62,231 nucleotides of DNA from Komagataeibacter melaceti (lineage in GTDB: Bacteria > Pseudomonadota > Alphaproteobacteria > Acetobacterales > Acetobacteraceae): contig NZ_QUWV01000004.1 of assembly GCF_003403295.1 (NCBI RefSeq), positions 1 to 62,231 on the forward strand, written 5' to 3'. Position 1 is the stretch's first letter. Each line of letters begins with the position of its first letter. The translations under genes were made by a program, and so were the position numbers. This document shows, piece after piece, positions 1-8,472 of this stretch. Under the pieces are notes generated by a model that did no database searches, was not told where the DNA came from, and was given only the letters and a program-made list of their open reading frames with translations.

Positions 1-2
1 AC

Positions 3-2366
3 CACGCCCGGCACCCCACCAGATCGGTCGGGACCAGCGCCCCCACGGCCCACCCTGCCCCCGTGATGGCCACCCATCCCGAGCAACTGAAAGTTACCGC
101 CACGCGCACGCTGTCCCGGCGGCAGATTCTCCTGCGGCAGAACGATCCCGTTGCGGTCACGACCATTACCGAGCACGACCTGCAATCGCACCAGATCACC
201 AACATCCAGCAGGCCGTAAAGCTCCTGCCCGCAGTCTCGCTTCAGGTCACAAATCCGCGCAACACGGCCATCAACGTGCGCGGCCTTGGCAATTTCAGTT
301 CCAGCGCGCAGGACGGGCTGGAAAATGGCACGGCTGTCTATATCGACGGCGTGTACCAGACACGCCCCGGCGCGGTGCTGGGGGATATCAGCGACCTGTC
401 GGGCATGGAGGTCCTCAAGGGCCCACAGGCAACACGCGGCGGCGTGGATAACGATGGCGGCGCGATCAACATCACCACGCTGGCGCCGTCCTTCACGCGT
501 GGCTACTCCGTCACGGGCGATTATGGCAGTTACAATACCGCCAATGTCCGGCTGCGGGCCACAGGCCCGATCGGCAATAGTGACAAGGTCGCCTACAGCC
601 TTTCAGGCTTTTCGATCAATCATGATGGTTACGTCAAAAACGTCACGACCGGCCGTGACTATCAGGATTATCACGACCTTGGCGTAAAGGGGCAGATACT
701 GGCGGTACCCACCGACAGGCTGACCCTGCGGCTGATCGCTGATTACTCACATCTGCGCGAAAGCTGCTGCGTCACGCCCTTTTCCACGGCGCTGACGCAA
801 TATGCCAACGGTGCGCCGGTAGTTGGGACTTACTGGCAGCGCGCCGCCTTTGCCGGTGCCGAACCGTTACCGGCGCATGGCGTGCGTGACATGCTGGTGG
901 CGCTGCCCGCCACTGGTGGGCAGGCGGTGGATCAGGAAACGTACGGTGTCTCGCTGGACGTGACCTATCGCCTGTCCCACGGGTGGAAGCTGCAAAATAT
1001 TGCGGCGTGGCACGCATGGTTCTGGTACCCGCATAACGGTTTTTCCGGCGGTCTGGGCACTACGCCGGGCCTGCGGACACTGACGGCGGGCAACAATCAG
1101 GTCTATGAACAGCACGCCACCGAAGAAATCAGGATTTCATCCCCGGAAGGACGCCGTTTCCGCGTGTCGGCTGGTGCGTTCTATATGTATGAGGAAGTGC
1201 CCGATTACACGCGCTGGCAGATATCTGCCCAAGGTGCGAAGTATTACGGCTATGGCATGTCACCTGCCGAGTACAATGCCGCCTATAACGGGGCGCTGTT
1301 CACATCATCGGATAACCCGATCACCAACGACCTCGCGGGCTATGTTCGGGCGCGGTACGACATTACGTCAAAACTCTCGCTGGAAGGCGGGTTCCGCTAT
1401 TCCTTTGTCACGAAGTCCGGCAGCTATACGTCAACCATCGTGAATTCCGCCAATCCATCACTTGCGGCAGGCGTGCTGGGGGCGGCAACATCCTATCACG
1501 CCGCGCACCGGGAAAATGAACCCAGCGGTACGGCAAGCCTTGTGTACCGTCCTTCTGACACGAACCTTGTCTATGCGACCTATAGCCGGGGGCTCAGGAA
1601 TGGCGGCATCAACCTGGTCAGCCTGAATATTGCCCAGGGTGCCAACCCGAATGTGAAACCGGAAATTGACGACATGTTCGAGGTCGGGAGCAAGAACGCA
1701 TTTTTCAACCGGCGGCTTGTGGTCAATTTCGATGCGTTCTGGAACAACGTGCATGACTACATTACCAGTGCCGCCTACTACACTTCAGCCGGCACCACGA
1801 TTTCATACCTGACAAACGCAAAGCATGTCGTATCCCGTGGTTTCGAGCTTGAGACACGCGGTACGATCCTGCCGGGGCTTGAGGGCCGCCTGTCAGCATC
1901 CTATACCGATGCTTTCTTTGCCTCCTTCAACAACGCGTCCCACCCGCTTGAATCTTCCAACGTGAAGGGACTGTACAGCCTGACAGGCAACCAGATTCCG
2001 TTGAATTCACGGTGGAACCTGTCCGCAGGGCTGGAATATACCACACGGCTCAGGAACATCAGCAACATGCCCGGAGGGTTCTGGCGGCAGCTCGTCTTCT
2101 TTGTCGGGGCTGATTACACCTATCGCAGCAGCTATTATGCCGATGCATCCGAATCCAACTATACACGCATCCGGCCCTACGGGCTGCTTGACGGCCATAT
2201 CGGCATCCGCCCTGAATCCGGCAAATGGGATCTCAGTTTCTGGGGGCATAACATGCTGGACAAGCGGTATTTCATTACCATGACACCCCTTGCCGCCGGT
2301 GCCGTATTCTATGGCCAGCTTGGCGATCCCGCCATGTTCGGTGGCGAGTTCAGTTACCGGATGTAG
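3..2366 (+). CDS. TonB-dependent outer-membrane receptor, 5' end cut by window
   Basis: Outer-membrane receptor for TonB-driven uptake; ligand unknown. The frame is open from base 3 and no signal peptide is visible, so the true start lies upstream; the GTG at 63 is only the first start inside the window. After that GTG, roughly residues 20-150 form the plug domain, with VYIDGVYQ and MEVLKGPQ typical of the family. The rest is a beta-barrel with alternating aromatic residues, ending GGEFSYRM rather than in the usual C-terminal Phe. Family members that take up siderophores, vitamins or oligosaccharides look alike, so the substrate cannot be read from this sequence. It converges on the cytochrome bd operon with a gap of about 48 bp and has no obvious functional partner in the window. 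Confidence 0.9.
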   Translation, partial: HARHPTRSVGTSAPTAHPAPVMATHPEQLKVTATRTLSRRQILLRQNDPVAVTTITEHDLQSHQITNIQQAVKLLPAVSLQVTNPRNTAINVRGLGNFSSSAQDGLENGTAVYIDGVYQTRPGAVLGDISDLSGMEVLKGPQATRGGVDNDGGAINITTLAPSFTRGYSVTGDYGSYNTANVRLRATGPIGNSDKVAYSLSGFSINHDGYVKNVTTGRDYQDYHDLGVKGQILAVPTDRLTLRLIADYSHLRESCCVTPFSTALTQYANGAPVVGTYWQRAAFAGAEPLPAHGVRDMLVALPATGGQAVDQETYGVSLDVTYRLSHGWKLQNIAAWHAWFWYPHNGFSGGLGTTPGLRTLTAGNNQVYEQHATEEIRISSPEGRRFRVSAGAFYMYEEVPDYTRWQISAQGAKYYGYGMSPAEYNAAYNGALFTSSDNPITNDLAGYVRARYDITSKLSLEGGFRYSFVTKSGSYTSTIVNSANPSLAAGVLGAATSYHAAHRENEPSGTASLVYRPSDTNLVYATYSRGLRNGGINLVSLNIAQGANPNVKPEIDDMFEVGSKNAFFNRRLVVNFDAFWNNVHDYITSAAYYTSAGTTISYLTNAKHVVSRGFELETRGTILPGLEGRLSASYTDAFFASFNNASHPLESSNVKGLYSLTGNQIPLNSRWNLSAGLEYTTRLRNISNMPGGFWRQLVFFVGADYTYRSSYYADASESNYTRIRPYGLLDGHIGIRPESGKWDLSFWGHNMLDKRYFITMTPLAAGAVFYGQLGDPAMFGGEFSYRM

Positions 2367-2414
2367 CATGGAGGCTGGCACTCCGCCCGGCGGATACAAC
2401 AGGGTGCGATCAGG

Positions 2415-2564
2415 TCATTTGGGCACGACCAGATGAACCAGTGCGGCCACGGCAAAAAACGTGGCCGCACTGAACGCCCAGATGGCGACAAACCAGCCGA
2501 TCCGCACGCCAAGGCGCCGGGGCGCGCCCTCCCCGTTGCCCTGCACGATTTCAATGATAGCCAT
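2415..2564 (-). CDS. Cytochrome bd oxidase small subunit, CydX/DUF2474-like (49 aa)
   Basis: A 49-residue single-pass membrane protein. Its ATG lies inside the last codons of cydB (14 nt overlap), so it is translationally coupled to the oxidase. After a short polar N-terminus comes LGVRIGWFVAIWAFS, matching the R-x-x-W-x-x-x-x-W-x-x-S pattern of the DUF2474 small subunits that follow cioAB-type oxidase genes, then one hydrophobic helix ending in LVHLVVPK. Known small subunits (CydX, CbdX) stabilise the haem site of cytochrome bd. The family assignment is from pattern and position, not a database search. At this length it is easily missed by automatic annotation. Confidence 0.8.
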   Translation of the reverse strand: MAIIEIVQGNGEGAPRRLGVRIGWFVAIWAFSAATFFAVAALVHLVVPK

Positions 2565-3570
2565 CGGCCTGCGTTACCTTTCCGCGAAACACGCGATAGG
2601 AATAAACCGTATAGGTCAGGATGATCGGCAGCAGGACCGCCGTGCCAACAAGCTGGAAGAACTGGCTGGATGGCGGCGAGGAGACATCCCACAGCGTAAG
2701 CCCGGGTGGCACGGCATAAGGCCAGACCGTAATGCCAAGACCAGAAAGGCACAGGAAGAACCACCCCAGCGCGCACAGGAACGGGACGCGGGTGTGGCCA
2801 CGGCGCAGGCCCATGGCCAGCAGGCCCCCCAGCACGACCACCAGCACGGGTACGGGGGCCACGGCCACGATGTTGGGCCATTCGGTCCAGCGGCGCAGAT
2901 AGGGCGCATGTAGCAGCGGTGTCCAGAAACTGACGGCCACGATGCACGCAAACAGCCCGGCAGCCAGCCAGACGGCCCATTTCCGGCATGCGGCTTCGAG
3001 CACATCGGTCGTGCGCCAGACCAGCCATGTAGCGCCCAGCAGGGCATAACCACACATGACCGAGAGGCCGCACAGCACGCTGAATGGCGTCAGCCAGTCA
3101 AGCGAGCCCCCGGCAAACGCACCATCCACCACCCTGATGCCCTGAACAACACCCCCAAGGATCGCGCCCTGGCAGAAGGCTGCGATGCCCGAACCCGCCA
3201 TAAATCCGAAATCCCACAATTTTTCACGGCCCGTGCCCCGCGTCATGATACGGAATTCAAAAGCAACGCCCCGAAAGATCAGCGCCACCAGCATGAACAC
3301 GATCGGCAGGTAGAACGCTGGCAGCAGCGTGGAATAGGCCCCCGGAAACACGCCATAGAGCGTGGCGCCACCCAGCACCATCCATGTCTCGTTGCCATCC
3401 CACACGGGTGCGATGGTGTTGACCATTACGTCCCGACGCCCCTCGTGGCGTTCCAGCGCGAACAGCATCCCGATGCCAAGGTCAAAGCCGTCAAGGACGA
3501 CATAGATCGAGATCGCGGCGACCAGAATGACGGCCCAGACAATCGGGAGCCAGTATGCAAAATCCATCAT
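2551..3570 (-). CDS. cydB: Cytochrome bd ubiquinol oxidase subunit II
   Basis: Subunit II of the membrane-bound bd quinol oxidase, which reduces O2 to water without pumping protons. The 339-residue protein starts MMDFAYWLPIVWAV, contains the family stretch NTIAPVWDGNETWMV near residues 55-70, and has eight or nine hydrophobic helices. The start follows two bases after the cydA stop, so the two are translationally coupled, and the small subunit overlaps its end. Short loops and similarity to CioB suggest the cyanide-insensitive type common in acetic acid bacteria; this sub-type is inferred. Confidence 0.95.
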   Translation of the reverse strand: MMDFAYWLPIVWAVILVAAISIYVVLDGFDLGIGMLFALERHEGRRDVMVNTIAPVWDGNETWMVLGGATLYGVFPGAYSTLLPAFYLPIVFMLVALIFRGVAFEFRIMTRGTGREKLWDFGFMAGSGIAAFCQGAILGGVVQGIRVVDGAFAGGSLDWLTPFSVLCGLSVMCGYALLGATWLVWRTTDVLEAACRKWAVWLAAGLFACIVAVSFWTPLLHAPYLRRWTEWPNIVAVAPVPVLVVVLGGLLAMGLRRGHTRVPFLCALGWFFLCLSGLGITVWPYAVPPGLTLWDVSSPPSSQFFQLVGTAVLLPIILTYTVYSYRVFRGKVTQADGYH

Positions 3571-3572
3571 GT

Positions 3573-5006
3573 TCAGGTTCCCTGATCGGAAGACGGGTCA
3601 ATGACCCGGGGGTGCGTACTGGTCGCCATAATGTCGGGTGCGTGTGAGGGTCTGGTCTGGTGTTCACCTTCCTGCGGCGCGCGCGCCAGAAGGCGGGCGA
3701 TAATGCCCATGCCCGACCCGAACACGATCACATACACCACAACAAACACCGTCATGCTCAGCGCCATGTTGGACAGCGCCAGTGGCGAGATGCTGTCGGA
3801 TGTGCGCAGCAGGCCATAGACGGTCCATGGCTGGCGGCCCACCTCGGTCGTAACCCAGCCGCACAGCAATGCGATGAAGCCCGCAGGCGCCATGCACACG
3901 GCCACCCGATGAAACCCCGGACTGCTGAACAGGGTACCCCTGCGCCGGAGCCAGAGCGACCAGAACCCAACAAGGACCATCAGCATCGCCAGCGCGACCA
4001 TGATGCGGAAGGAAAAGAAAATAACGTAGGATGGTGGTCGCTGGTCAGGGGGAAAATCCTTCATGCCCGGCACCCTGCCATCGGGGCTGTGCGTCAGGAT
4101 CAGCGAACCGACCAGCGGAATCCCGATGGCGTAATCCGTATGCTCGGTCCGCATGTTGGGGATGCCGAACAGCAGTTCGGGGGCGCGGCCCTTTGACTCC
4201 CAATCCCCCTCCATCGCCGCAATCTTGACCGGCTGGTATTTCAGGGTATTCAGCCCGTGGGCATCACCTGCAAGGACCTGCAACGGCGCGACAAGTGCCG
4301 CCATCCACATGGCCATGGAAAACATGACCCGCACCGGACCGCTGGCCTGCCGTCCCTCGCGCCGGGCTTTGAGCAGGTGCCACGCCCCGGTTGCCCCTAC
4401 GATAAAGGCGACGGACAGGAACGCCGCCAGCCCCATATGCACAAGCCGGAACGGAAAGGACGGGTTGAAGATAATGGCCAGCCAGTCCGCCGGAATGAAG
4501 CGCCCCGTGCCGGGCTCGATCATGTAGCCCCGTGGCGTCTGCATCCATGAATTCGACGCCAGTATCCATGTCATGGAAATCAGGGTGCCGACCGATACGC
4601 AGCACGTGGCGGCAAAGTGCAGCCCGCGCCCGACCCGGTTCATGCCGAACAGCATGACGCCAAGGAAGCCTGCCTCAAGAAAAAAGGCGGTCATGACTTC
4701 ATAGGACAGGAGCACGCCGGTAATGGGCCCTGCCCTGCGGGAGAAGACGGACCAGTTCGTGCCGAATTCATACGACATGACCAGCCCCGACACGACACCC
4801 ATACCGAAGACGATGGAGAACACCTTGATCCAGTAGCGGTACAGGTCAAGATAGACCGCGCGGTCGGTTTTCAGCCACAGCCCTTCCAGCACCGCCAGAT
4901 AGGCCGCCAGCCCGATGGAAAAGGCGGGAAAGACGATATGGACGCCCACGGTGAAGGCGAACTGAAAGCGTGCCAGAAGCAACGCAATATCATGGGCTGG
5001 TTGCAT
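3573..5006 (-). CDS. cydA: Cytochrome bd ubiquinol oxidase subunit I
   Basis: Subunit I of cytochrome bd oxidase, carrying the haems and the quinol site. I choose ATG at 5006, giving MQPAHDIALLLARFQFAFTV, because it matches the family N-terminus and has GGAAGG five bases upstream; an 18-codon upstream extension is possible. The N-terminal helix has the conserved His in VGVHIVFP, a haem b595 ligand in the family. GRQPWTVYGLLRTSD near the C-terminus is also typical. At about 477 residues it is shorter than E. coli CydA, consistent with a short Q-loop (CioA type). First gene of a three-gene operon read away from the divergent alcohol dehydrogenase. Confidence 0.95.
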   Translation of the reverse strand: MQPAHDIALLLARFQFAFTVGVHIVFPAFSIGLAAYLAVLEGLWLKTDRAVYLDLYRYWIKVFSIVFGMGVVSGLVMSYEFGTNWSVFSRRAGPITGVLLSYEVMTAFFLEAGFLGVMLFGMNRVGRGLHFAATCCVSVGTLISMTWILASNSWMQTPRGYMIEPGTGRFIPADWLAIIFNPSFPFRLVHMGLAAFLSVAFIVGATGAWHLLKARREGRQASGPVRVMFSMAMWMAALVAPLQVLAGDAHGLNTLKYQPVKIAAMEGDWESKGRAPELLFGIPNMRTEHTDYAIGIPLVGSLILTHSPDGRVPGMKDFPPDQRPPSYVIFFSFRIMVALAMLMVLVGFWSLWLRRRGTLFSSPGFHRVAVCMAPAGFIALLCGWVTTEVGRQPWTVYGLLRTSDSISPLALSNMALSMTVFVVVYVIVFGSGMGIIARLLARAPQEGEHQTRPSHAPDIMATSTHPRVIDPSSDQGT

Positions 5007-5593
5007 TGAAACCTTCCAGAAAATCGTAGGGACGCCGCAGTCACCGCAAACCGAGTTCATGAACTGGCAGTCAGGATTATTTCTGCCGGATACCTTGCGA
5101 AATCATTCCTGCACTCCGTGCATCGGGCCGGAACGGTCAGGGCAGACCTGCTGTAAACCCGTTAATATTTCCATTATCCGCCACGTATTACGTGTGCGGG
5201 CAGAACCTGACGGGCGCAGGATCGTCCTGTGCCACCCGTTCATTCCTTGCATACGCAGCAAGGATAACGTCAGCAGGCCAGCAACCGTTTCCGGGCAATT
5301 TTGCGACTGCAACACGATCGTTCATGACGATAATGCTGCTGACATTGGCCATGATCCCGTGGGCATGGACAGGGTTGTCATGCTTCCTGCCCTAGCCGCA
5401 GGAAATACCAGATACGCCGGAGCATCTATCCACCTCCCCGGAAGTCATTTGCCTTCATGGTTCAATACAGGGATCAGCCACTTTCCCCGGCGCGCCTCAT
5501 CTCAGGGAAAAGCCACCCCGCGAAGATTCCCGAAAAACCATGGCCCGGGGCGCGCGTCTGTTTTCGTATCCACACGAAGCAGGATGACCTCCC
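5007..5593. other. Divergent intergenic region, cydA / alcohol dehydrogenase
   Basis: About 590 bp between the divergent cydA and adh starts. An open frame across most of it on the plus strand has no recognisable protein features and runs into adh, so I do not call it. The one structure I see is an interrupted palindrome at 5178-5199. No perfect FNR-type TTGAT-N4-ATCAA site was found. The last 15 bases hold the adh ribosome-binding site (AGGATGACCTCCC). Confidence 0.6.
5178..5199. promoter_or_regulatory. Inverted repeat in the cydA/adh divergent promoter region
   Basis: CCGC-CACGTA-T-TACGTG-T-GCGG: 6-bp arms around a single central T, with a further 4 bp pairing after one unpaired base. It lies about 170 bp upstream of the cydA ATG. 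Its symmetry and position suit an operator. The binding protein is unknown. Confidence 0.35.
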
Positions 5594-6778
5594 ATGAAAG
5601 CACTGACCTGGCAGAAAAAGGGCAAGATCACATGCGAGAGCGTGCCTGATCCTGTTATCCATGATGGCCATGACGTCATCATCAAGGTAACCGCCTGCGC
5701 CATCTGCGGCTCCGACCTCCATCTGATGGACGGCATGATGCCGACCATGCAGCGCGGCGATATTCTTGGCCATGAAACGATGGGCGAAGTGGTCGAGGTC
5801 GGGAGGGACAATACCCGCCTGTCGGTCGGGGACCGTATTGTCGTTCCCTTCACCATTTCCTGCGGCGCGTGCCGACAGTGTAAATGGGGCAACTGGAGCT
5901 GCTGCGAGCGGACAAACCCCAACGGACGCCAGCAGGCCGAAACATTCGGCTATCCGCTGGCCGGCCTGTTTGGCTATTCCCATATTACGGGCGGCTTTGC
6001 GGGTGGTCAGGCAGAATACCTGCGCGTTCCCTATGCCGATATCGGGCCAATCGTGATTCCTGAAGGGATGGCGGATGAACAGGTCCTGTTCCTCTCCGAT
6101 ATTTTCCCGACAGGCTATCAGGCTGCTGAAAACTGCGAAATTACACCGGAAGCTGAAAAAACCATCGCCGTATGGGGCTGTGGGCCGGTGGGACAGATGG
6201 CGATCCGGTCGTGTTTCCTGCTAGGTGCAAAGCGTGTCATCGCCATAGATGAAGTGCCCGAACGACTGGAAATGGCCCGTGCGGGCGGGGCTGAAACCAT
6301 AGATTTCCGCACCCAGAACATTCAGGAAACACTTGTGGACATGACAGGCGGCCACGGCCCTGACGCGGTGATCGAAGCCGTCGGGATGGAAGCACATGGC
6401 GCGGACACCATGATGCAGAAACTCGGCTCCGCCGTGCTGTCCGCCACAACGCTGGAGCGGCCTTTCGCCCTCAATCAGGCCCTTCTCGGCTGTCGGCCGG
6501 GCGGGATCGTGTCCATGCCGGGTGTCTATGCCGGTGCGCTGGGTCCGGTCATGATCGGCGTCCTCATGAACAAGGGCCTGACCTTACGCACAGGCCAGAC
6601 CAATACGCAGAAATATCTTGCTCCCCTGCTGGAGCGTATCCGGAACGGGGAGATCGACCCGTCCTTCGTCATCAGTCACCGCTCCGCAAATCTTGAAGAC
6701 GGTCCGGCCCTGTATGAGAAATTCAGGGACAAGAAAGACCACTGCACCAAGGTCGTCTTTCATCCGCATGGAAACTGA
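5594..6778 (+). CDS. Zinc-dependent alcohol / formaldehyde dehydrogenase (MDR family)
   Basis: Cytosolic medium-chain dehydrogenase oxidising an alcohol or formaldehyde adduct with NAD. The 394-residue protein has the catalytic zinc Cys in CAICGSDLH (about residue 38), the GHE motif near residue 60, and the structural zinc cysteines in CGACRQCKWGNWSCC (about 95-110). The nucleotide-binding GCGPVG lies near residue 200. It resembles the formaldehyde dehydrogenase and threonine dehydrogenase-like MDR branch, but the insertions do not allow a firm substrate. It is divergent from cydAB and followed by a hairpin at 6929-6948. Single-gene transcription is likely. Confidence 0.85.
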   Translation: MKALTWQKKGKITCESVPDPVIHDGHDVIIKVTACAICGSDLHLMDGMMPTMQRGDILGHETMGEVVEVGRDNTRLSVGDRIVVPFTISCGACRQCKWGNWSCCERTNPNGRQQAETFGYPLAGLFGYSHITGGFAGGQAEYLRVPYADIGPIVIPEGMADEQVLFLSDIFPTGYQAAENCEITPEAEKTIAVWGCGPVGQMAIRSCFLLGAKRVIAIDEVPERLEMARAGGAETIDFRTQNIQETLVDMTGGHGPDAVIEAVGMEAHGADTMMQKLGSAVLSATTLERPFALNQALLGCRPGGIVSMPGVYAGALGPVMIGVLMNKGLTLRTGQTNTQKYLAPLLERIRNGEIDPSFVISHRSANLEDGPALYEKFRDKKDHCTKVVFHPHGN

Positions 6779-6928
6779 AGCCGGGAAACACCGGGGGCCG
6801 GTTTGTCCCTCAACCAGCCCCGTAGCGGCCACCCCTGAAATTCGGTCCTTACGTTTAGCGCCAGCCATATTGAACCGGCCCGTGTAGATGACGAACACGC
6901 GGGCGAATGCCTGACATAGACGCACGAA

Positions 6929-6948
6929 GCCCCGGGATTGCCCGGGGC
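6929..6948 (+). terminator. Hairpin downstream of alcohol dehydrogenase
   Basis: GCCCCGGG-ATTG-CCCGGGGC: a perfect 8-bp stem with a 4-nt loop, about 150 bp after the adh stop. No T-run follows, so it may stall RNA polymerase or protect a 3' end rather than act as a classical intrinsic terminator. Confidence 0.4.
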
Positions 6949-7245
6949 GGAACGTGGTTGCGTTCAGCCATCCCCTCAATAGATCAGCGGACAACCTTTT
7001 GCATAAGCTACCCATTCCGGGCGTGCATTTCCGTATCCATTGTCTGTCACGCTGCGATGGTTGCTGGCCAATCGGGATATGGGCACGAACCCGCGCAGGG
7101 ATGATGATCCACGTTCGGACCTGTCAGTCATAACAGCGGCCCGGCGACCTGCTTCACCGCCACCCGCCTTGCAAATACCGCCCTGTTCTGGCTATGATTC
7201 CTTACCCTAAAACAGGTAGGCGTCATTTACCATATTCTACATTTA

Positions 7246-7257
7246 TTGATATATCAA
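7246..7257. promoter_or_regulatory. Palindrome TTGATATATCAA upstream of the DyP-encapsulin operon
   Basis: A perfect 12-bp palindrome about 180 bp before the DyP start. The half-site TTGAT resembles FNR/CRP-type sites, but those need a 4-bp spacer and here it is 2 bp, so I do not call it an FNR box. A TATAAT 52 bp downstream makes it a plausible operator. Confidence 0.3.
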
Positions 7258-7308
7258 CTTGTGATCTTTTGTCTGATAACCCCTGATTATATCAATATGC
7301 ACACAGGC

Positions 7309-7314
7309 TATAAT
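7309..7314 (+). promoter_or_regulatory. Candidate -10 element (TATAAT) of the DyP-encapsulin operon
   Basis: A perfect TATAAT in an AT-rich stretch 123 bp before the DyP start. No good TTGACA-like -35 sits 16-18 bp upstream (best is TGATTA at 19 bp), so the promoter would be weak or activator-dependent. Confidence 0.3.
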
Positions 7315-7436
7315 GATAACTGTATTCCCACACTAATTGTTATGCTGTAATACCTTGGAACGGTTCGTCAGGCAGTCTTCCCTTGCCCGCTCAGTGTCAT
7401 CAGACGTTTCAGAGTTGTGAAAGGAGTTTTCTTACA

Positions 7437-8471
7437 TTGGCTACGCCTCAACCCGTTGATACCAAGCTCACCCAGGCGGCAATGTTCCTTGTTCTCACTC
7501 TGGATGAAGGTAATCCCACCACCCTCGGCACACAGGTTCGTGATCTGCTGGGCGACATTTCCTCGCTCGTGCGTGGCGTCGGTTTCCGTATTCCGGACGG
7601 ACGCCTGTCCTGCGTGACCGGGATCGGGTCATCGGCCTGGGACATTCTTTTTGATGGTCCCCGCCCGAAGGAACTGCATCCGTTCAGGGAAATAAACGGC
7701 GTTCACCATGCGCCTTCCACCCCCGGTGATCTCCTGTTCCACATCCGCGCCACCCGCATGGACCTGTGTTTCGAACTCGCCACGGCCATCGTCTCACGCC
7801 TGGAGGGTGCGGCGACGGTTATTGATGAGGTCCACGGGTTCAAGTATTTCGATGCGCGCGACCTGCTTGGCTTTGTGGACGGGACCGAGAACCCGTCCGG
7901 TCAGGCGGCCACCGATTGCACGATCATCGGTGACGAAGACCCGGATTTCTCAGGCGGCAGCTATGTCATTGTCCAGAAATACCTGCATGACCTGAAAAAA
8001 TGGAATGCCATCCCGACCGAGACACAGGAAGACATTATCGGCCGCAAGAAGCTTTCCGACATCGAGCAGGCCGATTCCGTCAAGAAAAGTTATGCCCATA
8101 ACGTGCTGACAACGATTGAGGAAAACGGCGAGCAGCTCCAGATCGTCCGCGACAACATGCCGTTTGGCGAGGTCGGCAAGGGCGAATTCGGCACGTATTT
8201 CATCGGCTATGCCTGCTCCCCCGCGCGGACGGAACAGATGTTGCAGAACATGTTTGTTGGCAAGCCACCGGGCAATTACGACCGGCTGCTGGATGTCAGC
8301 ACCGCCGTCACCGGTGTGCTGTTCTTCATCCCGACCACTGATTTTCTGGACGGCGCGCCGGACATGGCCGCCCCCGTGCCCGCAACCGATACCGCCGGGC
8401 GGCCCTCCGAAGCCACGACATCACGCAGCGATACCTCTCTGGGTATCGGCTCATTGAAAGAGGAATCGTGA
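7437..8471 (+). CDS. DyP-type haem peroxidase, encapsulin cargo
   Basis: Dye-decolourising peroxidase of the encapsulin-associated (B) type, using H2O2 to oxidise bulky substrates. I place the start at TTG 7437 (MATPQPVDTKLTQAAMF) because AAGGAG ends 10 nt upstream; an upstream TTG at 7383 has no such site. GFVDGTENP near residue 145 is the DyP GxxDG motif with the distal Asp. The His in SYAHNVL is the likely proximal haem ligand, and the Arg of IVRDNMPFG the distal Arg. The C-terminus, after a Pro/Thr/Ser-rich linker, is SLGIGSLKEES, the known cargo-loading signature that docks enzymes inside encapsulin shells. The shell gene starts one base after the stop. Confidence 0.93.
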   Translation: MATPQPVDTKLTQAAMFLVLTLDEGNPTTLGTQVRDLLGDISSLVRGVGFRIPDGRLSCVTGIGSSAWDILFDGPRPKELHPFREINGVHHAPSTPGDLLFHIRATRMDLCFELATAIVSRLEGAATVIDEVHGFKYFDARDLLGFVDGTENPSGQAATDCTIIGDEDPDFSGGSYVIVQKYLHDLKKWNAIPTETQEDIIGRKKLSDIEQADSVKKSYAHNVLTTIEENGEQLQIVRDNMPFGEVGKGEFGTYFIGYACSPARTEQMLQNMFVGKPPGNYDRLLDVSTAVTGVLFFIPTTDFLDGAPDMAAPVPATDTAGRPSEATTSRSDTSLGIGSLKEES

Positions 8472-8472
8472 T

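Larger units (their letters stand above)
6779..7436. other. Intergenic region upstream of the encapsulin operon
   Basis: About 660 bp without a supportable gene. It holds a strong hairpin at 6929-6948, likely the end of the adh transcript. From about 7200 to 7340 it turns markedly AT-rich, with a palindrome (7246-7257) and a perfect TATAAT (7309-7314). AAGGAG at 7421-7426 sets the TTG start of the peroxidase. Confidence 0.6.

Noticed and set aside
5059-5649. A 196-codon frame in the cydA/adh intergenic region
   Set aside because: No family features, unusual composition, and it overruns the adh start. Treated as non-coding.
7246-7257. FNR/CRP box before DyP
   Set aside because: The half-sites match but the spacer is 2 bp instead of 4 bp.
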